This document shows positions 54,281-64,000 of a stretch of DNA of 64,000 nucleotides, piece after piece (positions within the stretch are counted from its first letter, which is position 1; each line of letters starts with the position of its first letter). The stretch lies in NCBI GenBank assembly GCA_021613335.1, contig JAJTWR010000350.1, forward strand, positions 1 through 64,000, written 5' to 3'. The notes below the pieces were generated by a model, which had not been told where the DNA came from, made no database searches, and worked only from the letters and a program-made list of their open reading frames with translations. This DNA comes from Whitmania pigra (lineage: Eukaryota; Annelida; Clitellata; Hirudinida; Haemopidae). The translations under genes were made by a program, and so were the position numbers.

Positions 54281-54470
54281 AAGATTACATTTAAATAAGA
54301 TTACATTTAAATAAGATTACATTTAAATAAGATTACATTTAAATAAGATTACATTTAAATAAGATTACATTTAAATAAGATTACATTTAAATAAGATCAC
54401 ATTTAAATAAGATTACATTTAAATAAGATTACATTTAAATAAGATTACATTTAAATAAGATTACATTACA
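54281..54470 (+). repeat. 16-bp minisatellite, about 12 copies
   Basis: The unit AAGATTACATTTAAAT is repeated head to tail about 12 times with almost no variation (one T to C change near 54396). There are no spacers, so it is not a CRISPR-like array. Confidence 0.95.
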
Positions 54471-54754
54471 ATTTGGAGGCGCATGTTTTTGTACTCATTC
54501 ACAATTACTTTTTTCGTCGTTACCCTGGCCATTCTTGGTCTTAACATACGTTATCATCATCATCCTTATTATCGATGGGATATGAGGATGTAATTATAAT
54601 AAGATTAAAATGACTCATTACATCATCGCCATCGTCATCGTCGTCAGCCTGGTAAATGACCATCTCGCACTCATTAATGGTCAGAGGGGCTTCAGGCGGG
54701 TGTCAAGTTAAGTCCCCACATACGTGCCTTCATAATCGTTCCCTTCCTTTCGTC

Positions 54755-54815
54755 ACCATCATCATCATCATCCCTTCATCATCATCGTCGTCGTCCTCAT
54801 CGTCATCATCATCTC
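54755..54815 (+). repeat. Imperfect ATC/GTC microsatellite
   Basis: Short mixed runs of ATC and GTC units occur here within non-coding DNA. Confidence 0.75.
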
Positions 54816-55255
54816 TTTTTCCTCGTCACCAACTTCCTTCTCCTGTCATCCAGTTTCTCTTCTGTCGATCCGAGTCTGGTGAAGGACGTGTCCTTTATAA
54901 GGCGAGGAGCTTATCTCGACAAACTGAGCGATAAAAGGGACTCCTTCGTTCATATTTCAACCGCAACTACGCTGATGGCCAAATGATTCAAAACGTCATC
55001 GAAGTAGATTGGGGGATGTGTGTTTCAATAATAGTCGTTGTTGTCAATATTAATAATATATTATTAATAATATATATTATTATTATTATTATCATTTTAT
55101 TTTTTCTAATTTTTTTTTAACGCCTGCTTCCCTGTTATTAAGTTGAATACTGTTTAAAATTTTTTATTTCTCATCTTTTTGTGAAATGATGGATACTTCG
55201 GAGTTGGTACGTGATGCTGAGGATGTGTTGAGGATTGGTTGATTGTTCAGACTTT

Positions 55256-55624
55256 ATTCATTCATTCATCATTCATTCATTCATTCATTCATTCATTCAT
55301 TCATTCATTCATTCATTCATTCATTCATTCATTCATTCATTCATTCATTCATTCATTCATTCATTCCATTCATTCATTCATTCATTCATTCATTCATTCA
55401 TTCATTCATTCATTCATTCATTCATTCATTCATTCATTCATTCATTCATTCATTCATTCCATTCATTCATTCATTCATTCATTCATTCATTCATTCATTC
55501 ATTCATTCATTCATTCATTCATTCATTCATTCATTCATTCATTCATTCATTCATTCATTCATTCATTCATTCATTCATTCATTCATTCATTCATTCATTC
55601 ATTCATTCATTCATTCATTCATTC
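55256..55624 (+). repeat. (ATTC)n tetranucleotide microsatellite
   Basis: About 90 ATTC units carry slips at about 55270, 55367 and 55461. All three forward frames stay open, reading H-S-F-I, because the unit has no stop in any frame. Confidence 0.97.
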
Positions 55625-56456
55625 ACTTCTTCAACGTCGCGTGGAACTTATTCTCAGTTGTTATCTAATTCCATTAAAAGTGCCAATTAATTCAATTATC
55701 AAGTGTTTCGGTTAATTAAAATTATTTAATAAATGTTTTATCAGGTCCTTAATTATTTTTCCATTTACAATATAAATTTTTACTTAACAAAAGAATTTTG
55801 ATTTTAAGCCATAGCATATTAATGCCGCTATTGCTGTCCGTCACGATGATGATGATGACTGGGATGATGACGATTACGTCATTGGAAGATTTATGGCTGT
55901 ACAGACTCCTGCGAGGATTAGACGTTGGCATTTATAAATTATTAAAGTTTTATTTATTTTACGAATGAACTTATTTGACTCATTAATTTTCTTGTGACAT
56001 TTAAATTTATGATGTTCACTATTAAGAATCGAACTTGTTCGAGCTGCAATTCGAATTTGAGTATATTTTGTTTTTAAAAGTTAAAAAATTATATTAATTA
56101 AAAAATGTATTTACCATTTTATAAACTTTAAGATTTAAAAACCGATAGATTAAAGAACAAATGGATGGATGGATGGATGAAAGAGTTGAGAGGATGAGGA
56201 TGAGTTGGTTAATAATGGAAAAGGAAGGCAGATGTTATATTCCCTATGAGAGCTCTTGAGTACCTGTTGAGGTTCAATTAGCTGGAGACAGAATGATGTT
56301 TACAAGTTCATTTAAATGGATGCTTCTGCTAAATATTACTTCCTCTGACGTCACTGAGACATGTTAATGCTAGGAGGCTGTAAAAGTGATGTGACATTTC
56401 AATGCTAATATGCTCTTAATGTCATGTGGCATTCTTGATGGTCACATATAATGTTT

Positions 56457-56500
56457 CATCGTCATCGTCGTCATCATCATCATCATCATCGTCGTCGTCG

Positions 56501-56532
<32 letters not shown>

Positions 56533-56562
56533 ATCATCATCATCAGCAGCAGCATCAGCATC
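56457..56562 (+). repeat. (TCA/TCG)n microsatellite
   Basis: Alternating blocks of TCA and TCG with a short AGC block at the end. The serine-rich frame here is a repeat artefact. Confidence 0.9.
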
Positions 56563-57123
56563 ATTACCTCATGTACTTGTCATTAAGAAACAGATTATAA
56601 TCGTAGAAACGTAGAATTTTCAAATGTAGTGAAACATGAATTCTTAACATTCATTAAAACTGTTTTGCTAACAACTTCATTGAGGACCAATTATTAATTT
56701 ATAATTAGTGATTGCCAATGATTATTATTTTTGTTATATTTTTGTTAAATTAAACTTAATTAAATCAATGATCCTTGATAACAGCTATTCCTGATTGTCT
56801 GCATCATTTACAAACTTTAAATATGTTTACTTTAAATATTTAATTTCAAATTAAATCGAATTAAAAAAATATTTCTTCCCGAAAATCATTTTAATACGTT
56901 TATCTTTTAAAATGAAAAAAAAGACACAAGTTTAAATTTCTCGGGCAATTATTCAAACCTGTCGCCACCTGTCGAGATGAATATTAGCGAACCGGAAGTT
57001 CCGTGTTTCGATTTACATACCACGTGATTGTGGCGTCATAATGACGTCATTCATCATTCTTCCATCTAATGCCCCTCTGACAATCGCTTCAGTTTGGAGA
57101 GATTCTTCTCTGAAAATGAACAT

Positions 57124-57215
57124 TTCCTTCCATCCATCCATCCGTCCGTCCTTCCATCCATCCGTCCGTCATTCCATCCGTCCATCCAAACATCCATTCG
57201 TCCATCCATCCATCA
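57124..57215 (+). repeat. CATC/CGTC degenerate tetranucleotide repeat
   Basis: Runs of CATC and CGTC units in non-coding DNA, related in sequence to the GGAT repeat downstream but in the opposite orientation. Confidence 0.8.
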
Positions 57216-57572
57216 ATGTTTTCTTTTATCACTCAATCTTTTATGTCCCCCTTTAATTCATCTTTTCATGGAATGTCATTAAATTAAATCATTTTGCATG
57301 AGTTTATTTCTTTTGTCATGAATTCACTCGAACCTCTCTTATTATTGCTTATAATTTGCAAATATGTAAATACTACGAATAATTTTTATTATTGCTAATA
57401 TCAATGTATTTGTATTCTTAAAAACAGAATTAAAAATATTTCTAATTGATAATTTGTCATTTAATATATCAATACAATACACCGAAACTTTTATTCCAAG
57501 TGATGGAACTGCAACAAAATAAATTAGATTAATCTTTTCACTCATTCATTCGAATGATTCATCATAGCGATG

Positions 57573-57902
57573 TATGTATGGATGGATGGATGGATGGATG
57601 GATGGATGGATGGGTGGGTGGATGGATGGATGGATGGATGGATGGATGGATGGATGGATGGATGGATGGATGGATGGATGGATGGATGGATGGATGGATG
57701 ATGGATGGATGGATGGATGGATGGATGGATGGATGGATGGATGGATGATGGATGGATGGATGGTGGATGGATGGATGGATGGATGGAGGATGGATGGATG
57801 GATGGATGGATGGATGGATGATGGATGGATGGATGGATGGATGGATGGATGGATGGATGGATGGATGGATGGATGATGATGGATGGATGGATGGATGGAT
57901 GG
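57573..57902 (+). repeat. (GGAT)n tetranucleotide microsatellite
   Basis: About 80 GGAT units with occasional GGGT, GAT or GAGGAT slips. Frames of M-D-G-W or H-P-S-I repeats on the two strands come from it. Confidence 0.97.
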
Positions 57903-59144
57903 AAAGATTGAATTGATGGAGAAGAAAAGACATCGAATAAAAGGAAGGGAAATTGTCGTGGTCAGCTTACGTGATCAAGTCGTGAGCGAGTTTAAGGCTT
58001 TAATTTTGACATTCAAATAATCGTTGCTTCTCAAGGAGAAGCATTCGATGACAAATGGAATTTAATTTCATTCATTCCTTTAACAAATGGAATTTAATTT
58101 CATTCATTCCTTTAACAATTAATCTAATTCTATTTAAATTTAAACCAGCTTAAATTTTATTGTGGAAACATATTTCGAGATAATTATAATTGTCACGTTC
58201 TCCACTCGAAGTCCGTAACAGGAAGTAACTGGTAGTACCAGGTAGTAACTGCTACCACCAACCCCAAGTTCTTCACCAGAAACAAGGAATTCCAGCTAAA
58301 GCTTAATTTACACAATAAAAATCTTAGACTAAAAACAGCAGCAAACATAAACGTCATAAAATAATCAGCTCTCATCGAGCCTCTGTTTATAAACGTTCGA
58401 TTTAACTAGCAATTCTAACAAAATGTCATCCAATCAGAATTCATGAAAAAGGTCAATCCACGCTTAGCAGATGATTAAACTAATTGTCCTTAAATTGATA
58501 ATAATTATTTTAAATCACCTTCGCTTGGAATCTAAGAATAACATTGGCTAGCTTAAACAAATAATCGATATTTAATGAGATGCACTCGCTAAATCATCTT
58601 ATTAATAGCGAATATAGGAGAGATGTCTGGTTGTCTTCAAGACTCAACCACGACAATAATTGTTCGTCATGAAAATACCAATCAACAAGTGTCATCATCC
58701 TGAATGAAGAATATAGACACAATATAATATCTAATATTACAACTAACTAAACAGCCAGTCATGAGAAGTATTTTAAATTATTTGAAGAATTACAAATTTT
58801 CTTAAATAAAAATTAGAAAATAAATTAGAAAGATGAAATGATGTCTCAAACTCAAATTAATTCCAAATTATTTGAATAAACGTTTCACGTAAATTTGATT
58901 ATAGTTAAATAATTTAGCCTTTATTTAGTTATTCTACCAGCAACAAAAATGAACATTTACTAGTATTGACTAATTTAATATTTCTCTTCACTCATAGTCA
59001 AAAATAGAAAAGTAATATTCAGCTATTTCATTTGTTTGTGTGTTTTAATATTCGTCAGGGTTCTACAATGAAAATAACATTAATTCAATAAAAATATAAT
59101 CGGTGAAAAATATAATCATCCTTCATATTCTGTGAAAAATATAA
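57903..59144. other. Intergenic, small tandem duplications
   Basis: No gene is supported. A 32-bp unit is duplicated in tandem at 58051-58114 (begins ACAAATGGAATTTAATTTC). A 29-bp duplication at 59104-59160 overlaps the stop end of WDR86. Confidence 0.6.
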
Positions 59145-61118
59145 TCATCCTTCATATTCTTGCTCTTCATCGACATCTGGCTGGTTGAGTTGTTTGTTGT
59201 TGATTCCATCCCTGTATTGTTGCCTCTCATCGATGTTCTCCTCAAAAACGTTTCCTCGTTTCATGATGACCAACTCTTTCAGTCCTCTGATGTCCCACGT
59301 TCTCAAGGACTTGTCATACGATCCTGTGAAGAGTTTCCCGTTCGCTATCTGCAAGTTGTTTTTAATTTAGTAAATTGGTTAATTTCGATGTCAAATATTC
59401 TTAATTGGAACCAATTCCTCGCATCGCATTTTTCTAAAGCATTAACAGATTTGAAAAACCGACTTGCACTTCTGCTGTAATTTTTGAACAATTGAATGTT
59501 AAATATTATTAATTAATTTAATTTATGTTTTTTTTTATTATTTGATCTAAAAAATTATGGGATGTTTTGATCCTTTGTTTTCCTCGACTTCCCCTAAATC
59601 AGTTTATCATTAAATAAATGTTTCAAATAACTATTTGTGCCAAGCGAATTTCGAAATAATTTAATTTTAATTACGTTAATAATGCAAACAATTTTTTTTA
59701 AACTATAAAATTGTTATGAAAAAAGATAATAATCGTCATCACCATCATGATTTATGATCATTGTACGTCAACCTGAATTGCGTTTACTGAAACATCATGA
59801 CCCTTAAAAGTTCTCAGAAGTGTTCCAGATTTCGATCCAAAACACATGGCTGTGCCATCTCCACTACCGGTAAACACTGGAATAAAAATGTGATTTACCT
59901 TTAACAACATGTGGCTGTAATGCTAATTATTAATAATTATTAACTAACATTAACATATTTCCTGCATATCGGTTATTTATGATAAACTTAGAAAATGTCT
60001 GAATATCGGCCTAATTATTTTCTGAGAAAGCAAACAATCCAAGGATTCAAAGTCTTACGTAATCCATCTTTGTACTTGAGGACACTGACAGTGTGCTGAT
60101 GTCCCTTATAAACTCTGGCACAATCCCCAAATTCAATGACCCAAGAACGAGCTGTATGGTCTGAACTTCCACTGTACGCCATCCTCTTTGAAACCTAGGT
60201 AACAATAATGACAGGCAAATGGTATGCGATCATATTAAAAATTGTAAAAATAACCCGTCTTAGCATGACAAAAGGTTATTTTTAAAACAACTTTAAATAT
60301 AAAAACAAACAGTGGCTACGTTTTACCACGAGACAGACAATGGTACTCTGATGTCCTTCGAAAATTCTCAGTCTGATCCCCTTTTGAATGTCCCAACTCC
60401 TGATTGTGTGGTCAGTAGATCCCGTCAGGAGGATTTTGCCTTGGTAGTCCGTGGCCAAGCAGGTGATTGCACCTTGGTGATCCTTCAAAACGTGCTTTGG
60501 TCTACCAGTTTCGAAGGACCAAATAATAGCAGAATAATCGGCAGAACCTGTGATGAGGATATCTTTGTTTTCGTAATCGTTCCCACGAGAATTCGGCTCA
60601 TTGTTTTCCCTGTTGCCTTCGTCTTCCCCGTAGTCTTCAGGCACAAAGGCAATAGGGTAAACACCTCTTTTGTGACCGATAAAAACTCTGAGACATTCGC
60701 CAGTATCGACATCCCAGCATCTGGCGGTTCTATCGTAGGAACTGCTGAAGAGAAAAACCCCCGTCGACAAAAGACGATTGATGATGGATTTGTGTCCGCG
60801 AAAAACGCCGATATTCCTGAACGTTTCCAGGTCCCACTTTCTGATAGTTTTGTCAGCTCCACCGCTCCATATGAACCTATCATCGATGGAGAGGCAGTAA
60901 ATGATGTCTTCGTGACCTTCCAAGGTGCCAATGCAGTCGCAGTTGTCGCCCCTCGTCGTCCACAGCTTCACCGTTTTGTCGTCGCTTCCTGAAGCCAGAA
61001 TAGACTCATCTTCGCTAAGAGCCATGACATTGATGCCTCCAGTGTGCTCATAAAACGTTTCCAATTGGAAAGAGTTGTTTTTCAAGCCAGTTCCATCTTT
61101 GGATGCATTGGAACCCAT
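59145..61118 (-). CDS. WDR86: WD repeat-containing protein 86
   Basis: This is a beta-propeller scaffold protein of unknown precise role. Exons (minus): 61118-60327, 60194-60059, 59876-59773, 59348-59145; phases agree; 1236 bp, 411 residues (human WDR86 is of similar size). Seven to eight WD repeats are visible, with GH..D..W spacing: HTGGINVMALS..SGSDDKTVKLW, GHEDIIYCLS..GGADKTIRKWD, GHKSIINRLL..SSSYDRTARCWD, then GHKRGVYPIA with an acidic insert (residues about 165-190), TGSADYSAIIW, GAITCLA..TGSTDHTIRSWD, SGSSDHTARSW, TGSGDGTAMCF and TGSYDKSLRTWDIRGLK. The SSSYDRTAR and TGSTD blocks and the DxRGLK ending match WDR86. The N-terminus MGSNASK fits an N-myristoylation signal (Gly2, Ser6), so membrane anchoring is possible. 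The last four codons and stop lie in a 29-bp tandem duplication. Confidence 0.9.
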
Positions 61119-63175
61119 GACTTTCTATTCGTTATTGAACTTTTTTCCAAAATGGAGACTTACATCACAAATTGAAAATCGATTGTTTCGGAAAACTATG
61201 AACTTATAACAGGTATTTCCCAAATGTTTTGAATGAGTTTTGCCTCCTTCGCTGGAGAATAAATGGTTTTGTAGAGTAAAAACAAAAGTAATGACAATAA
61301 TCAATCATGCAAATTATTGTTGCCACGCATCTTCTTAAAATGCCGTGCTTCTAGATTGTCAATTGAAAGTGCTAGCTGTGTCTGTGGCATCGAATTTTTG
61401 TCAACAGTTTGTCTTAGCAACTGTCGTTAGGTAACAGCAACAGCACCGTCGTAGTCTAATGGCCCTCACAATGAAATAAAGGAATGGTTGTAGCCGCCTC
61501 CATTTAATTTTGGAGATTTAAGGTGCTCATTCGCTATTTGCAAACATTCCATTGGTTGAGAGGAAAAAGTTAATAGTGCAAAATTTTATTTGAAACAAAT
61601 AGCAGAAAAATATCTAACCGTTTAATAACCAGTTTTTTTTTTTATAACATCAGGAAATTAAATGGTTTTCGTCTTTTTTAAAGCTGTCACTTGTTTCTGA
61701 TTGTAAATGGTCATTCAAGTTAACGATATCAAAGAAATTGATGTAAAATTGCATCATAATCAAATTCTAGACAATTAGAAATTATGTATTTTAAACTTTG
61801 GAGACGATAAGTTAGATCAGAGTAGTATACTGTCACAATTTAAACTAATTTTTAGTTTCATTGCATATTTTATCGCAGTAATACCACATCTCGAAAAACA
61901 TTTGTCTACGCGAGTAAATACATTTGCATGACCCCAATGGCAATGGCGTATAACAGCAGGATGTTATTCACTTCTGAACGAACGAGTCGCTTTTTCCTTT
62001 TTAATTTAATGAAGAACCTTAAAAATATAATTACTTTATTACTATTCCTGCTCTACTACTAAGCGCGCTCAACCAGAGGTTAAACGACTAATATCCAGAT
62101 AGGATTAGTGCTTTCATTATCTAATTAACTAGAAATGAATCATAAAATTGAATTAAAGGCCAGTTTAAAATAGGCAATTTTAAATTTGTCTCTTAGTGGC
62201 ACCGACTCTGTTCAAAAGTTGAGGTGACATTTCAAAATAAAATGAATCCATTTCAATTCGTTAACGCCATTACCAGCCACATTTTGAAGTTCTAAGCTGC
62301 CAGGGTTTGTATAATTTGATAGTTCACGTGTGTAACTACAGCCATCCTGAGAAATAATTGACATTTGTTTCCTGGAAGCTATCAGTTACATTTGGTCACC
62401 TTTGCTTAAGAATGTCGTCTCCTATTTAAATAGAAATACATTGCCCGATCCATATCGCTTGCTTGATGTTAAAATGATTTGACTATTGTAGAAAGTGCGT
62501 CGATCATTTAACTGAAAATGAAACAGTCAAACCAATATTAGTTCAGGGAATTCTCTGCCTAACTGAAACATATTCTCCCCTCTAAAGGAGTTAAAGAAAT
62601 GAAACAAAACTCGCTCACAAATAATGAAAATACAAGTTTTAATAACATCCAATATTTTTAAATGTCTCAATTATTGAAAATTTCTAAACATTTATGTCGA
62701 TAAGTAACAGTTTGTGAATATATTTCTTGAGTTGTTTGAAAAAAAAAGATTGATTCCTTGCAAACATTGTTCCCATGCAAGAACATAAAAATTGTATAAT
62801 GTCAAGAGCTTTTGTACAAAATAATCCAAAAATAATATTTTCAAAAACACAAAATTCAAGATATCAGTTGCATGAGAGCTTAAAGCACGTGCATAAACAA
62901 ATATCATAACATATCACACATCCACACTTGAACTAAATGCTGACAGGTGCATGTGGAAGATGGGGAAAGGCCATGGCATTGCTCACTAATTATGAAAGGT
63001 GGAGTAATTACTCTATGAGTTAACTAATAAAAAGTTATATTGAATAATAAGAAATTAAAAAGTAACATATATAACCCAGCTGGCAGGACATGGTTTGGTC
63101 TCAAACTTCTCTCACATTTTATAGATAGTTCATCTGGAATAATCCAGTTTCTATTTGTGGATATTTTTGGAAAAT
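61119..63175. other. Intergenic WDR86 upstream to ZDHHC 3' end
   Basis: This contains the WDR86 promoter region and the downstream region of the ZDHHC gene. No further gene or element was recognised. The open frame 62692-62907 (minus) has no family match. Confidence 0.5.
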
Positions 63176-63965
63176 TTAAACGGCATCTGCAGCTTCGATG
63201 AAAGTCGGACCTTCGATCTCTGGGGTTTCGTGAAAAGGCGAAAACCATTTGTAGGAGAACTTGCCACCAAACACCTCCCTGAGGCTCATTTTGCATGTTT
63301 TTCGTTTCCTATTTTCCCTCTTCAAGGACTCGATGCCCTGGTGAAATAATGGATGTTTTCAATGAAATAATGGATGTTTTCAGTAAAGTAATGGATGTTT
63401 TCAGTGAACAATCATTTAAATCACTCGATTATTTGGTTTCAATTTCTTGAATATCTCAGAAAATAAGTTATTGTACATAATCGTTCATGAGATCCCATAT
63501 TTTGTGAATACAAGTTAAATGCTGACTGAGTTATTGCGGCTGATATCACAAGTGGAAAAATATAAACTTATAACATTTTTATAATGAAACTGATTAGTGA
63601 ACATTGTCACATCAAAATTAAAAGAAGCAAAAACAATACTGATTTATTGAATACTTTCAACTTAATGCAATCTTGATTTGCATAACTAAAATTAAAAGAA
63701 GCAAAAACAATACTGATTTATTGAATACTTTCAACTTAATGCAATCTTGATTTGCATAACTACCTTACAAAACACCATGCCAACCGAGTAACGCTTACGT
63801 CGTTTTGAAAAAATTACGACACGCAAGAAATGCTAACGGTTTGATCGGAGCAGATGGAGTTCATCTGAGTGCCGCACATGATTGCAGTGAAGAGGCCGAA
63901 CATGAGACTCTCCATGAGCAGGCAGATGGAAATCAACAGGGTTGCTGTCAGCGAGAAGTAACAAC
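63176..63965 (-). CDS. ZDHHC7: Palmitoyltransferase ZDHHC3/7 type, 3' part only
   Basis: The last two exons are 63965-63838 and 63337-63176 (minus), joined in phase (donor ACC|GTTAGC, acceptor CACCAG|GGC). They encode the final transmembrane helix (ATLLISICLLMESLMFGLFTA), the TTxE-like region MCGTQMNSICSDQT and the cytoplasmic tail GIESLKRENRKRK..LREVFGG, ending EAADAV. They align with ZDHHC3/ZDHHC7 (FGTQIHSICNDETEIERLK..KSVFGG), Golgi S-acyltransferases. The catalytic DHHC cysteine-rich domain lies upstream, outside the window, so activity cannot be judged here. About 97 residues are present. Confidence 0.85.
63341..63403 (+). repeat. 21-bp tandem repeat, three copies
   Basis: GTGAAATAATGGATGTTTTCA and two near-identical copies lie immediately next to the last ZDHHC exon, at its intronic acceptor side. 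Confidence 0.85.
63614..63761 (+). repeat. 74-bp perfect tandem duplication
   Basis: 63614-63687 is repeated without a mismatch at 63688-63761, inside the last intron of the ZDHHC gene. It is either a very recent duplication or an assembly join artefact. Confidence 0.92.
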
Positions 63966-64000
63966 CTGCAATCAAACGATTTGATCCATTTTATTACATT

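Noticed and set aside
54281..54470. Possible CRISPR-like array
   Set aside because: The 16-bp units are directly adjacent with no unique spacers, and the genome is eukaryotic.
55235..55715. Three overlapping 141-158-residue HSFI frames
   Set aside because: They come from the ATTC repeat, open in all forward frames.
57554..57933. MDGW and HPSI repeat proteins
   Set aside because: They are translations of the GGAT repeat, not genes.
60312..60992. 226-residue plus-strand ORF
   Set aside because: It lies opposite WDR86 exon 1, which has clear WD repeats; the plus frame has no recognisable domain.

Overview
The window is nuclear DNA from an intron-rich, AT-rich metazoan, most likely a bilaterian invertebrate. 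The evidence is split genes with GT-AG (and some GC-AG) introns, a neurexin with a PDZ-ligand tail, ATG9, RECQL, WDR86 and ZDHHC genes, tRNA-derived SINE and hAT-type transposon remains, and many tri- and tetranucleotide microsatellites. A lophotrochozoan is a guess that the sequence alone cannot prove.

Region by region. (1) 1-10556 is a head-to-tail array of nine copies of an intronless gene for general transcription factor TFIIB, with a period of about 1.30 kb including a spacer of about 0.37 kb. Three copies (4, 6, 8) encode the same intact 311-residue protein. The others carry frameshifts, a lost start, an internal deletion or a 3' truncation. The array runs off the left edge of the window. 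(2) 10912-12209 is a decayed hAT transposon with a perfect 8-bp target-site duplication. (3) 12210-18939 is mostly non-coding. It holds a large AAT/GAT microsatellite and, on the minus strand, an intronless FIP1-like polyadenylation-factor gene (15060-16211). (4) 18940-26952 (minus) is a 21-exon ATG9 gene, divergent from ATP5PD (28124-29838, plus, 5 exons). (5) Plus-strand RECQL (30484-34716, 12 exons), cytosolic-type SHMT (36453-39380, 7 coding exons) and a calmodulin-like EF-hand gene (40387-41411, 3 exons) follow. (6) 41617-50216 (minus) is a compact neurexin (10 exons; signal peptide, LNS, EGF, LNS, TM, PDZ ligand). (7) 50217-59144 has no gene I can support and is rich in satellites. (8) 59145-61118 (minus) is WDR86 (4 exons). 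(9) 63176-63965 (minus) is the 3' end of a ZDHHC3/7-type palmitoyltransferase that continues beyond the right edge.

Exon models were built by hand. Every intron preserves reading phase and the joined protein matches remembered family motifs, so most boundaries are firm. The genes are ordinary housekeeping or neuronal genes and do not form one pathway. The striking features are the TFIIB amplification, a short inverted-repeat transposon family with 9-10-bp target duplications (copies at 32121, 43763 and 51139), a raised number of GC-AG introns (3 of about 56), and a neurexin with an unusual LNS-EGF-LNS layout.
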